Part shown: positions 1-7,246 of the stretch, one piece after another
Layout of the letters: each line of letters starts with the position of its first letter
Numbering within the stretch: position 1 is the first letter of the stretch
IMG/VR virus record: IMGVR_UViG_3300049733_000130
Coordinates: 1-23,038 of that record
DNA length: 23,038 nucleotides
Reading direction: 5' to 3' (one strand)
From: a virus
Program-made: the position numbers and the translations under genes
Notes under the pieces: generated by a model
What the model was told of the DNA's origin: nothing
The model's database searches: none
Seen by the model: the letters and a program-made list of their open reading frames with translations, nothing else

Positions 1-112
1 GCGCCAGTCCTTTGCACGCCGCCGAGGGTTTCCTGGGGATCGAAAGTAATCAGGCGTGGTAAAAATGGGACTGATGGTTCGCCAGCGGACGATCAGCAGG
101 GCTGATACGTGA
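1..112. other. Unassigned segment upstream of the small terminase gene
   Basis: No gene can be supported here. All three forward frames are open from the left edge but soon stop (at 47-49, 60-62 and 103-105), so one could be the end of an upstream gene. HNH endonuclease genes often precede P27-type terminases, but none of the three short tails shows a recognisable HNH motif. No convincing promoter or terminator was seen. Confidence 0.4.
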
Positions 113-589
113 ATGGGCAGACGCGGCCCGCTGCCGAAACCGACCGCGATGCGGGAACTGGAGGGCGATCCGGGCAAGCTCCTGCACAAGCGCCGGCGGG
201 AGCCGAAGCCCAAGAAGGTCACGGGGGTATACCCGCCGCGGTGGCTGGGTCGCTTCGCGCGGGACGAGTGGCAGCGGATCGTGCCGGAGCTCGAGCGTCT
301 CGGCCTGCTGACGGTGATCGACCTGGGCGCGCTCGAGATCTACTGCGACCTGTTCGGGCGGTGGCGCGTGGCGCGGGTGAAGCGGGACAACGACAGGGCG
401 GTGCTCGAGCTGGCGAACCGGCTGAAGCAGTACATCGCGGAATTCGGCCTGTCGCCGGCGGGCCGGGTTCGCATCGATGCGGACGATCCGGCCATGCCCG
501 CCCAGCCCGCGGTGAAGCCGCGTGAAGAAGGCCAAGCCGCGGGCAGAGTCGTCGACGCCTCCCGCTTCTTCGGAGACCCCAAGCGATGA
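113..589 (+). CDS. terS: Terminase small subunit, P27 family
   Basis: This 158-residue protein is the DNA-recognition subunit of the packaging motor: it binds the phage packaging site and loads the large subunit. The N-terminus (GRRGPLPKPTAMRELEGDPG) is the hallmark opening of P27-type small terminases. It is followed by a basic stretch, then EWQRIVPELERLGLLTVID and an ALEIYCDLF segment, the usual helical core. Length is normal for the family. The ATG at 113 puts the conserved GRRGP motif right at the N-terminus. The ribosome binding site before it is weak. The 3' end overlaps the large-subunit gene by 68 bases in another frame, and that gene has no later reasonable start. Family assignment rests on recognised motifs, not on a search. 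Confidence 0.9.
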   Translation: MGRRGPLPKPTAMRELEGDPGKLLHKRRREPKPKKVTGVYPPRWLGRFARDEWQRIVPELERLGLLTVIDLGALEIYCDLFGRWRVARVKRDNDRAVLELANRLKQYIAEFGLSPAGRVRIDADDPAMPAQPAVKPREEGQAAGRVVDASRFFGDPKR

Positions 590-2138
590 GGGCTTCTGGT
601 TCGACGAGGCTGCGGCTCAGCTCGCGGTCGACTTTTTCCGCGAGTGTCTGGTGCACACGAAGGGGGAGCTGGCGGGCCAGCCGTTCGTGCTGGAGCCCTG
701 GCAGGAGCAGCAGATCGTGAGGCCGCTCTTCGGCTGGAAGCGCGCGGACGGAACGCGACGATACCGGGAGGCGTATATCGAGATCCCCAAGAAGAACGGC
801 AAGTCGACGCTCGCGGCCGGGATCGCGCTGCTGCTGCTCTTCGCCGACGGTGAGGCCGGCTGCGAGGTCTACTCGGCGGCCGGCGACAAGGAGCAGGCGC
901 GGATCGTCTTCAACGACGCGAAGCTGATGCGCGGCGCGAGCCCGGAGCTCCGGAAGCGATCACGCGCGTACAAGGACACGATCGTCGCGCACGCGACCGC
1001 GTCGAAGTACCAGGTGCTCTCCGCGGACGCGCCGACGAAGCATGGGCTGAATCCGCACGGGATCGTCTTCGACGAGCTGCACGTGCAGCCAAACCGCGAG
1101 CTCTGGGACACACTCACGACGGGCGGCGCGGCGCGGCGGCAGCCGCTCACGGTGGCCCTCACAACGGCGGGCGTCGATCGGCACTCGATCTGCTGGGAGA
1201 AGCACGACTACGCGCTGAAGGTCCTCGACGGCTCCATCCCGGATCCCTCGTTCCTCGCGGTGATCTATGCGGCCGAGGAGACGGACGACTGGCGCGCGCC
1301 GGCGACGTGGGCGAAGGCGAATCCGAACCTCGGCATCAGCGTGAAGGAGGCCTTTCTCCAGGACCAGGTCAAGAAGGCCGACGACTCGCTCGCGTACCTG
1401 AACACGTTCAAGCGGCTGCATCTGAACATCTGGACCGAGAGCGTCACGCGCTGGATCTCGCCCGACCGCTGGACGGCGTGCGGTGCCGTCTTCGATCCCG
1501 AGATGCTGGTGGGGCGCGCCTGCTATGGCGGCCTCGACCTCTCGACGACGACGGATATCACGGCGCTCGAGCTGCTCTTCGTGCCCGATGAGCCGGAGGG
1601 CCTGCTGTATACGCTCTCGAAGTTCTGGTGCCCGCAGGATGCGATCGCGCTCCGGGCGCGGCGTGACCGGGTCCCCTACGACGTCTGGGCACAGCAGGGA
1701 TACCTGACCCCGACGAGCGGGAACGTGGTCGACTACGACCGCGTGCGCCAGGACGTGCGCGGGCTCGCGGAGCGCTACCGGATCCGCGAGATAGCCTACG
1801 ACCGATGGAACGCCTCCCAGCTCGTGACTCAGCTCCAAGAGGACGGCGCGACGATGGTGCCGTTCGGCCAGGGCTTCGCATCGATGTCGGCCCCGACGAA
1901 GGAGCTCGAGAAGGTGATCGTCGGCGGGCGGCTGCGGCATGGGAGCAACCCGGTCTTGACCTGGATGTCGGCGAACATCGTCATCGCGAAGGATGCGGCC
2001 GACAACTGGAAGCCGACGAAGGCGAAGTCATCGGGGCGCATCGACGGCATGGTCGCGCTCGTGATGGCGCTCGGGAGATCGATGACCGGGGCCAGCGGGC
2101 CAAGCATCTACGAATCTCGCGGGGTTACGGTCCTGTGA
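522..2138 (+). CDS. terL: Terminase large subunit (ATPase and nuclease)
   Basis: This 538-residue protein is the motor that cuts concatemeric DNA and pumps it into the prohead. The N-terminal ATPase has a Walker A-like loop at residues 89-96 (PKKNGKST) and a Walker B with catalytic acid at 181-187 (IVFDELH). A TTAGVDR coupling-type segment lies at about 214-220. The C-terminal RNase H-like nuclease shows its expected acidic residues at D339 (GGLDLSTTTD), D427 (IAYDRW) and D508 (GRIDGM). Length is typical of Terminase_1 (YmfN-like) proteins. The start is GTG at 522; no in-frame ATG, GTG or TTG occurs between it and the conserved domain, so the long overlap with the small-subunit gene appears real. 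It should act with that subunit and dock on the portal encoded at 2383-4017. Confidence 0.96.
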   Translation: MKKAKPRAESSTPPASSETPSDEGFWFDEAAAQLAVDFFRECLVHTKGELAGQPFVLEPWQEQQIVRPLFGWKRADGTRRYREAYIEIPKKNGKSTLAAGIALLLLFADGEAGCEVYSAAGDKEQARIVFNDAKLMRGASPELRKRSRAYKDTIVAHATASKYQVLSADAPTKHGLNPHGIVFDELHVQPNRELWDTLTTGGAARRQPLTVALTTAGVDRHSICWEKHDYALKVLDGSIPDPSFLAVIYAAEETDDWRAPATWAKANPNLGISVKEAFLQDQVKKADDSLAYLNTFKRLHLNIWTESVTRWISPDRWTACGAVFDPEMLVGRACYGGLDLSTTTDITALELLFVPDEPEGLLYTLSKFWCPQDAIALRARRDRVPYDVWAQQGYLTPTSGNVVDYDRVRQDVRGLAERYRIREIAYDRWNASQLVTQLQEDGATMVPFGQGFASMSAPTKELEKVIVGGRLRHGSNPVLTWMSANIVIAKDAADNWKPTKAKSSGRIDGMVALVMALGRSMTGASGPSIYESRGVTVL

Positions 2139-2152
2139 GGAAGGGGTCGGTC

Positions 2153-2383
2153 ATGCCCTCAAAGTGGTTTTTGAACGGGCTCGCGGCCGTCGGGCGCGGG
2201 CTGGTCCGGAGCCTGCCGGCGCTGACGACGACGACGGCCGTCCTCCTCGACCTGCTCCTGTTGCTCGCGGGGCTGGCCGTGATTGTGTGGGGCATCTGGG
2301 AATTCAGTCCCGCCGCGGCGCGGATCGTGGCGGGCTCGGCGATGGTCTTGCTGGCGACGCTGCCGCTGCGGCGGAGGCCTTAA
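2153..2383 (+). CDS. Small two-helix membrane protein of unknown function
   Basis: The protein has 76 residues. It has a basic N-terminus, a long hydrophobic run at about 28-49 (including LLDLLLLLAGLAVIVWGIW) and a second hydrophobic segment at about 54-72, ending in a PLRRRP tail. This predicts a two-span inner-membrane hairpin. The ATG at 2153 is preceded by a strong GAGGAAGGGG ribosome binding site. The stop codon shares its last base with the portal start (TAATG), so the two are translationally coupled. Small membrane proteins in this position are seen in other siphophages without known function. A holin-like role would fit size and topology, and no other holin is visible in the window, but nothing specific supports it. 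It could also anchor assembling proheads. It is a real gene by start site and spacing; its function is open. Confidence 0.7.
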   Translation: MPSKWFLNGLAAVGRGLVRSLPALTTTTAVLLDLLLLLAGLAVIVWGIWEFSPAAARIVAGSAMVLLATLPLRRRP

Positions 2384-4017
2384 TGGGCTTGTTTCGAGAC
2401 TTGCCGGCTCTCGTGGAACGACGGGGCCTCGAGCAAACATTCGTCTCGAATCCCGCGCAGTGGCTCGTGCAGATGTTCGGCGGGCGGAGTACCACCACCG
2501 GGACGGTGGTCAACGAAACCTCCGCGATGGCCTCGCCGGCGTTTTTTTCGGGCGTCGCCGCGGTGTCGGAGACGCTTGGTTCGCTCTCGCTCAAGGTGTT
2601 CCGCCGGCGGGCGAACGGCGGCAAGGACGAAGACCGAGCCCATCCGCTCTACGAGCGCGTGCACCTGAACCCGAATCCCGAGATCACCACGATGATGTGG
2701 CGGGAGATGAAGCAGGCGCATCTGCTCATGGGCGGCAACGCCTACTCCGAGATCGTCAGGGAGAATGGCGGCTCCGTGACGGAGCTCTGGCCGATCCACC
2801 CGAACCGCGTGACGCCTGAGCGCCTGCCGAGTGGCGCGCTCGTCTACGTCGTGCGAGTGCCGGGCATGGGCCTCTCGGCGGTGGGGCAGCCGATCCAGCG
2901 CGAGCGCGAGGTCGTGCTGCGCCAGGATCAGATGCTGCACGTGCGGGGGATCTCGCTCGACGGGCTCTGCGGGCTCTCACGCCTCGCCCTGCATCGCGAG
3001 TCCATCGGGCACGCGCTCGACTTGCAGGAGTACGGCGCCCGGTTCTTCGGCAATGGCGGAATCCCCGGCGGCGTCCTCGAGCATCCCGGCACGCTCACCA
3101 AAACGGCGCAAGACAACCTGCGCAAGTCCTGGGAGGAGACGCACGCCGGGCTTAGCAACTCGCACCGGCTCGCGATTCTCGAGGAGGGCATGAAGTGGCA
3201 TAACACCGGCGTCGAGAACGAGAAGGCACAGTATCTCGACAGCCGTCAATTCCAGGTCGGCGAGACCGCCCGGATCCTGCGCGTGCCGGGCATCCTGATC
3301 GGGCACGATGACAAGGCCTCGACGTATGCCTCGGCCGAGCAGTTCTTCCTGGCCTACGTCGTCCACACCGTGCGCGCGTGGGTCGTCCGCTGGGATCAGC
3401 AGCTCACACTCTCGCTCCTGACCGAGTCGGAGCGCCGCACGCACTTCATCGAGCACAGCCTCGACAGTCTCCTGCGGGGCGATGCGTTGACGCGCGCCCA
3501 GGCCAACGAAGTCCGCTGGCGCAACGGGACCCTGAGCATCAATGAGTGGCGGGCGATGGAGAACGACAACCCGCTGCCGGACGATGAGGGGGAGCGGTAC
3601 TTCGTGCCTCTGAACATGGTGCCGCTCGACCAGGTCGACACGATACTGGCCCAGAAGACCGAGCCCGCGGCACCGGCCGCGAAGTCGCCGCAAAACACGC
3701 CGGCGACGACGCCCAACGGCAACCGCCACGATCAGCTTCTCCGCGATCTGGCCGAGCGGGCACTGAGGCGGGAAGTCCAGGCAGTGCGAAAGCTGGGCGA
3801 GCGCGAGACGGATCCGGAGGCGTGGCGGGCCGCGGTCGATGCGTTCTATGCCCGGCACACGGCCTATCTGGCGGAAGTGTTCCACGTGTCGCTCGAGCGG
3901 GCGCGCGGCTATACGACCGAGCACCGGGCCGAAGTGCTCGCCGAGGGGCCCGGGGCGGCGGACTATTGGGAAGATGCGGCGACGGCCGAGCTGATCGAGC
4001 TCGCGACGGCGGGCTAA
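2383..4017 (+). CDS. Portal protein, HK97 family
   Basis: This 544-residue protein should form the twelve-fold ring at one head vertex through which DNA enters and leaves, and to which terminase and head-tail connectors bind. Recognisable portal segments run in order: the N-terminal SAMASPAFFSGVAAVSETLG (about 46-65), the MKQAHLLMGGNAYSEIVREN core, the ARFFGNGGIPGGVLEHPGTL loop, and the RILRVPGILIGHDDKASTYA region followed by EQFFLAYVVHTVRAW. The C-terminal third after about residue 420 is charged and proline/alanine rich, then helical, as in longer members. The ATG at 2383 has a GGAGG five bases upstream; longer in-frame extensions would run into the upstream small gene and lack portal similarity. 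It lies between the terminase and protease genes, the usual HK97-type order. Confidence 0.95.
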   Translation: MGLFRDLPALVERRGLEQTFVSNPAQWLVQMFGGRSTTTGTVVNETSAMASPAFFSGVAAVSETLGSLSLKVFRRRANGGKDEDRAHPLYERVHLNPNPEITTMMWREMKQAHLLMGGNAYSEIVRENGGSVTELWPIHPNRVTPERLPSGALVYVVRVPGMGLSAVGQPIQREREVVLRQDQMLHVRGISLDGLCGLSRLALHRESIGHALDLQEYGARFFGNGGIPGGVLEHPGTLTKTAQDNLRKSWEETHAGLSNSHRLAILEEGMKWHNTGVENEKAQYLDSRQFQVGETARILRVPGILIGHDDKASTYASAEQFFLAYVVHTVRAWVVRWDQQLTLSLLTESERRTHFIEHSLDSLLRGDALTRAQANEVRWRNGTLSINEWRAMENDNPLPDDEGERYFVPLNMVPLDQVDTILAQKTEPAAPAAKSPQNTPATTPNGNRHDQLLRDLAERALRREVQAVRKLGERETDPEAWRAAVDAFYARHTAYLAEVFHVSLERARGYTTEHRAEVLAEGPGAADYWEDAATAELIELATAG

Positions 4018-4028
4018 AGGGGGGCGCT

Positions 4029-4604
4029 ATGAACTCCGAGCGGGAACAGCGGACGTGCGCGACGGTCGAGCTTCGCACCGAGGCCGGGCAGCCGCCGCGG
4101 CTGGTGGGCTATGCGAGCGTGTTCAATTCAAAATCGCTCGACCTGGGCGGCTTCGTCGAGATCGTGCGGCCCGGGGCCTTCAAGCGCTCGCTGGCCAGCG
4201 GCGCCGACGTCCGGGCGCTGGTCAACCATGACCCGAATCTCATCATCGGGCGCAACCGAGCGGGAACCCTCGAGCTGGTCGAGGACGACCGAGGGCTGCG
4301 GGTGACGATCACGCCCCTGGAGACGCAGGCGGGGCGGGATGTCGTCGCCAACGTGCGGGCGGGCAACCTGGACGGCATGTCCTTCGGGTTTCGGACGATC
4401 AAGGACAGCTGGGACGTGGGCAGCGACCCGGCGCTGCGCGAGCTCCTGGACGTCGAGCTGCTCGATGTCTCCGTGGTGGCCTTCCCGGCATATCCGCGGG
4501 CGGACGTCGCGGTGCGCTCGCTGGAGGGAGCGCGCACACTGGCGGCGGCGCGGGAGCGTCGCGAGGAGCGGCTGCGGCAGCTCGAGCAGTCCGTGCGTTC
4601 ATAG
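4029..4604 (+). CDS. Prohead maturation protease, HK97 family (S78-type)
   Basis: This 191-residue serine protease is expected to be packaged in the prohead, where it removes the capsid protein's scaffolding delta domain and then itself. The family pattern is clear: LVGYASVFNSKS near the N-terminus, FVEIVRPGAFKRSL, the histidine motif VNHDPNLIIGR with H67, and the serine motif GNLDGMSFGF with S118. ELLDVSVVAFPAYP follows, where the third catalytic residue usually lies. The length is normal. The ATG at 4029 has an AAGGGGGG ribosome binding site four bases upstream. The stop overlaps by 6 bases the 3' end of the opposite-strand acetyltransferase gene. In most HK97-type phages the capsid gene follows at once; here about 660 bases of other material intervene. 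Confidence 0.95.
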   Translation: MNSEREQRTCATVELRTEAGQPPRLVGYASVFNSKSLDLGGFVEIVRPGAFKRSLASGADVRALVNHDPNLIIGRNRAGTLELVEDDRGLRVTITPLETQAGRDVVANVRAGNLDGMSFGFRTIKDSWDVGSDPALRELLDVELLDVSVVAFPAYPRADVAVRSLEGARTLAAARERREERLRQLEQSVRS

Positions 4605-5024
4605 CGCCACATACACGTGGCCGTCACGGATCGCCAGGAGCCGCATGTGATACGCGGCAAATATGGCGATCATCGCCGCGTTGTCGATGTGCGTTCCCGC
4701 CGTGATCCTTCGACCGGGACTCTCTAGTAGCAGGGCCTGGATGCCGCGGCCCCACGCTGCGCGTCCGTAACCCTTTCCCGGTCGTCCGATCATGATGCCG
4801 AGGTCCGCCGTGGTTCCCTCCACGTCAGCACCGAGCGTGCCGACCATGCCGCCGTCGGCCATGACAGCCCACATCGGCCCATGCTTCGACGCAAGATAGG
4901 CGCACGCCGACTCCCGCGTATGGTCGAGCAAGCGCTGCCGCGAGTACCGCATGAGATCGCGGTCGTTGAGCCAGCCCAGATATTCGGGCGTGATATGCGC
5001 TGCGGTGAATGGGACGAGATTCAT
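4599..5024 (-). CDS. GNAT-family N-acetyltransferase, RimJ/RimL-like (moron)
   Basis: A 141-residue GNAT fold is predicted. The family shows in the opening ITPEYLGWLNDRDLMRYSRQ, a central strand MWAVMADGGMVGTLG, the acetyl-CoA pyrophosphate loop IMIGRPGKGYGRAAWG (about 77-92, with the GKGYG core), and the C-terminal IDNAAMIAIFAAYHM, matching the usual N-x-x-M...F-x-x-x-G/H-M helix. GNATs transfer acetyl from acetyl-CoA to an amine; the substrate cannot be read here. It is the only convincing minus-strand gene, converging on the protease gene with a 6-base 3' overlap. The ATG at 5024 starts exactly at a normal RimJ-like N-terminus; an alternative ATG at 5033 adds three residues, and neither has a strong ribosome binding site. 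The position, opposite orientation and non-structural function fit a moron. It could modify a host protein, a toxin or a virion protein. Confidence 0.85.
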   Translation of the reverse strand: MNLVPFTAAHITPEYLGWLNDRDLMRYSRQRLLDHTRESACAYLASKHGPMWAVMADGGMVGTLGADVEGTTADLGIMIGRPGKGYGRAAWGRGIQALLLESPGRRITAGTHIDNAAMIAIFAAYHMRLLAIRDGHVYVAL

Positions 5025-5038
5025 AGCGCACATTTTAC

Positions 5039-5069
5039 TTGACACATTCCGGGGGGCGCGCGGTAGAGT
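5039..5069 (+). promoter_or_regulatory. Possible sigma-70-type promoter for the capsid gene
   Basis: A perfect TTGACA at 5039-5044 sits in a short AT-rich patch that stands out from the GC-rich surroundings. The best -10 candidate is TAGAGT at 5064-5069 (4 of 6 consensus positions) with a 19-base spacer, one or two bases longer than ideal. It points toward the capsid gene and would give a leader of about 190 bases. It lies just upstream of the opposite-strand acetyltransferase, whose insertion would have separated the capsid gene from the upstream operon. The -35 match is seen; activity is inferred. Confidence 0.4.
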
Positions 5070-5074
5070 TCTGA

Positions 5075-5262
5075 TCCAGTAGCACGGCGCTCGGTTGCCA
5101 GTCAGCCCGACGGTATGACGGGCCGAGCGTGACACGGTAGCAGCGACTCCATCGAGCCGCGTGCTCCGTTGGTTCCACGGACGAGATCACTAAACGGCCG
5201 TGGTGCCTTCGGCACGCGGCTTTTTCTTTGTCCTCCTGCCGAGGCACCGACAGGAGGCGTCG
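5075..5262 (+). promoter_or_regulatory. Structured 5' leader of the capsid gene with alternative pairings
   Basis: About 190 bases with no plausible gene and several complementary segments. Local hairpins are possible at 5105-5123 (GCCCG/CGGGC) and 5165-5181 (TCCGT/ACGGA). Segment 5156-5164 (GCCGCGTGC) is a perfect complement of 5212-5220 (GCACGCGGC). The match extends by A5155-T5221 and wobble pairs at both ends to 12 pairs. Bases 5212-5220 are also the 3' arm of the terminator-like hairpin at 5197-5220, so the two pairings exclude each other. Further on, CCTCCTG at 5232-5238 is fully complementary to CAGGAGG at 5251-5257, the capsid ribosome binding site. The design resembles an attenuator plus translation gate, but could also be a stable non-coding RNA. 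Structures are read by eye; regulation is inferred. Confidence 0.5.
5197..5225 (+). terminator. Terminator-like hairpin with T tract before the capsid gene
   Basis: GTGCC at 5203-5207 pairs with GGCAC at 5211-5215 around a TTC loop. After a small asymmetric bulge, GCCG at 5197-5200 pairs with CGGC at 5217-5220, followed by TTTTTCTTTG. This has the shape of an intrinsic terminator, lying about 40 bases before the capsid start codon. It could end transcription from upstream, act as an attenuator of capsid mRNA, or be the 3' end of a small RNA. Strength is uncertain because of the bulge. Confidence 0.5.
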
Positions 5263-6516
5263 ATGCCGAGCATCCCGGAGCGCAAGCAAGAACGCGGCAA
5301 TCTGGTCGCCGCGATGCGCGCACTTCAAGCCAAGGCCGCGAGCGAGAATCGCGACCTCACCGCCGACGAAGACGCCGAGTGGAGCCGCCTGGACAAGGCC
5401 CAGGACGCGATCGGCTCGGCGATCGCGCGCGAGGAGCGCATGGCGGCGATCGATGCCGCGCTCCACCAGACGAGCGACTCCGGTCTGCGGCCTCAGCCCA
5501 ATCCAAGCCCGAATCTCGTCGAGGATCGCGCGATCGCCAATCCGCGGGCCCACGAGGCCTACAAGAAGGTCTTCCGGTCGTACCTGCTCGACGGACCCGC
5601 CGCGATCCTGACCATGCCAGAGCACGAACGGCGCGCGCTCCAGATGGACGTCTTCACCAAGGGCGGCGCGCTGGTCGCTCCCGAGGAGTTCGTCGCGACC
5701 CTCCTTCGGGCCGTCGACGACCTCGTCTTCATCCGCCAGTTCGCCACGAAGTACACCGTGACGATGGCGGGCGCCCTCGGCGTACCGACCCTCGACGCCG
5801 ATCCGGCCGATGCCGACTGGACCTCCGAGCTCCAGACCGGCAGCGAGACGGACATGACCTTCGGCAAGCGCGAGCTGCGCCCGCATCCGCTGGCCAAGCG
5901 GATCAAGGTCAGCAACAAGCTGCTGCGCGCCTCGGCCCTGCAGCCCGAGTCCCTCGTCGCCTCCCGGCTCGCCTACAAGTTCGCGATCACCGAAGAGAAG
6001 GCCTTCCTCACCGGCACCGGGGCGCAGCAGCCGCTCGGCGTCTTCACCGCCTCGGCCGATGGGATCCCGACCAGCCGCGACGTCAGCACAGGCAACACGC
6101 AGACCGCCCTGACAGCCGACGGCCTGATCGAGGCGAAGTACACGCTCAAGGGTCCGTACTGGCCCCGGGCGCGGTGGATCTGGAGCCGCACCGCCGTCAA
6201 GAACATCCGCAAGCTGAAGGACGGCAACGGGCAGTACCTGTGGGCGCCGGGTCTCACCGGCGGCACGCCCGACACGATCCTGGACATGCCGTATTCCGTG
6301 AGCGAGTACGTGCCGGCCACTTTCACCAACGGCCTGTACGTCGGCATCCTCGGCGACTTCTCGCAGTACTGGATCGTGGATGCCCTCGACATGACCGTGC
6401 AGCGGTTGGTCGAGCTCTACGCCGAGACGAACCAGACCGGGTTTATCGGCCGGACGGAAGTCGATGGCGCCCCGGTGATGGCCGAGGCCTTTGTCCGCGT
6501 CCAGTTGGCCCCATAG
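5263..6516 (+). CDS. Major capsid protein, HK97 fold
   Basis: This 417-residue protein builds the icosahedral head. The first 90 or so residues are charged and helical (ERKQERGNLVAAMRALQAKA onward), the expected scaffolding delta domain removed by the maturation protease. The main domain follows from about residue 100 with family features: FTKGGALVAPEEFVATLLR, VGILGDF near the C-terminus, LVELYAETNQTGFIGRTEVD, and the closing GAPVMAEAFVRVQL. It has no cysteine, normal for this cytoplasmic assembly. The ATG at 5263 has AGGAGG at 5252-5257, five bases upstream; that site can pair with an upstream anti-SD segment. The frame stays open further upstream, but those codons lie in the terminator-like hairpin and lack a ribosome binding site. 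The stop overlaps the next gene's AGGAGG. Confidence 0.96.
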   Translation: MPSIPERKQERGNLVAAMRALQAKAASENRDLTADEDAEWSRLDKAQDAIGSAIAREERMAAIDAALHQTSDSGLRPQPNPSPNLVEDRAIANPRAHEAYKKVFRSYLLDGPAAILTMPEHERRALQMDVFTKGGALVAPEEFVATLLRAVDDLVFIRQFATKYTVTMAGALGVPTLDADPADADWTSELQTGSETDMTFGKRELRPHPLAKRIKVSNKLLRASALQPESLVASRLAYKFAITEEKAFLTGTGAQQPLGVFTASADGIPTSRDVSTGNTQTALTADGLIEAKYTLKGPYWPRARWIWSRTAVKNIRKLKDGNGQYLWAPGLTGGTPDTILDMPYSVSEYVPATFTNGLYVGILGDFSQYWIVDALDMTVQRLVELYAETNQTGFIGRTEVDGAPVMAEAFVRVQLAP

Positions 6517-6525
6517 GAGGCGACA

Positions 6526-6930
6526 TTGAGCGGCGATTACATCAACGAACAGACGAAGATCACGCTGGTCGCAGCGCCCGTCGCCCTGTCGACGACCATC
6601 GTCAGCAGCGCCGTAGACCGATCGAACTTCGGAAGCCTCACCTTCGCGATGGCGTTCTCGACGGCGATGGCCACCAACGTCACCGCGACGATCTCGATCC
6701 TGGCCGGGAGCGCCTCGACGGCGACAGAAGCCGCGGCCGCCGCCGACGTCGTCTTGGACTACGCCACCGCCACGACGGGATCCTTGGCGGCCACGGTGAA
6801 GAAGGCCAGCTACGTCGGCGCGTTCCGCTGGGCGAAGGCTGCAGTCGCGCCGGCGGCGGCCACCACCGGCACCGTCACGATTCTCGCGATCCAGGGGGGT
6901 CCGCGGAAGTCGCCGCAACCGGCGGCCTAA
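6526..6930 (+). CDS. Small Ala/Thr-rich structural protein, possible head decoration
   Basis: A 134-residue protein starts with TTG at 6526, supported by an AGGAGG at 6515-6520 that overlaps the capsid stop codon. The sequence alternates polar and hydrophobic residues, with FGSLTFAMAFSTAMATNVTATISILAG suggesting a beta sandwich, and AVAPAAATTGTVTILAIQ near the C-terminus. It has no cysteine, signal peptide or membrane span. Similar short beta-rich proteins with a 'GSLTF...T.TI' pattern occur next to capsid genes in other phages, usually unnamed. The position directly after the capsid gene suggests a virion protein, perhaps head decoration, but I do not recognise a named family. The very strong ribosome binding site argues for high expression, fitting a decoration protein. 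Confidence 0.7.
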   Translation: MSGDYINEQTKITLVAAPVALSTTIVSSAVDRSNFGSLTFAMAFSTAMATNVTATISILAGSASTATEAAAAADVVLDYATATTGSLAATVKKASYVGAFRWAKAAVAPAAATTGTVTILAIQGGPRKSPQPAA

Positions 6931-6966
6931 AGAAACCGACTCGAGGCTCCGTGTCTTGAGTGACTA

Positions 6967-6999
6967 GGTCGGGTGGGCCCCTCGGGGGTCCTCCCGACC
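6967..6999. promoter_or_regulatory. Strong GC-rich stem-loop between head genes
   Basis: GGTCGGG at 6967-6973 pairs perfectly with CCCGACC at 6993-6999. After one T-T mismatch the stem continues with GG/CC, one G-T wobble and CCCC/GGGG around a three-base loop. No T tract follows, so it is not a classical intrinsic terminator. It lies in the 91-base gap between the genes ending at 6930 and starting at 7022 and could stabilise or process the capsid mRNA. Confidence 0.55.
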
Positions 7000-7021
7000 G
7001 CAACCAACGGAGAAGCGCGAA

Positions 7022-7246
7022 ATGGCCGATTCCTCGTATCAGCCTCTCGTCTACCGCAAGCAGGGCGCGATCGAGTTCGTCATAGCGAGCGGCGGCGCGA
7101 TCAACGTCGAGCCGGGCGGCAAGATCACGGCCAACGGCACGCAAGCGGCCGCGATCCCGCAGGGCACGACCGCGACCGGCGTCCAAGACTCGCTCAACTC
7201 ACTTCTGATCGCCATCAAGAACGTCGGCATCATCGCGGCCACGTAG
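7022..7246 (+). CDS. Small head-fibre-like protein
   Basis: A 74-residue protein. The N-terminus YQPLVYRKQGAIEFVIASGG, followed by AINVEPGGKI, is a pattern seen in small phage proteins encoded near capsid genes. The C-terminal VQDSLNSLLIAIKNVGIIA resembles the helix at the end of Phage_fiber_2 (head fibre) family members. A GGAG lies about eight bases before the ATG. It sits between a probable decoration gene and a Rossmann-like gene in the head module. A capsid-attached fibre or decoration role is inferred from position and pattern; the family match is from memory and moderate. Confidence 0.65.
   Translation: MADSSYQPLVYRKQGAIEFVIASGGAINVEPGGKITANGTQAAAIPQGTTATGVQDSLNSLLIAIKNVGIIAAT

Noticed and set aside
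1-105. A possible HNH endonuclease end upstream of the terminase genes
   Set aside because: HNH genes are common there, but none of the three short open tails shows an HNH zinc or histidine motif.
960-1940. A 326-residue minus-strand open frame opposite the large terminase gene
   Set aside because: It runs antiparallel to a gene with intact ATPase and nuclease motifs and shows no motif of its own.
5024-5037. TAAAAT on the minus strand (5037-5032) as a -10 element for a leaderless acetyltransferase mRNA
   Set aside because: The distance to the ATG would suit a leaderless start, but no -35 or extended -10 element is found upstream, so it is too weak to list.
5035-6918. A 627-residue minus-strand open frame opposite the capsid gene
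   Set aside because: It is a mirror of the high-GC capsid coding sequence: Arg/Gly/Asp-rich, low-complexity, without family motifs or a ribosome binding site. The plus strand encodes a clear HK97 capsid protein.
5169-6959. A 596-residue plus-strand frame overlapping the capsid gene
   Set aside because: It is Arg/Pro/Asp-rich with no recognisable fold, and the other frame is the real capsid gene with a strong ribosome binding site.
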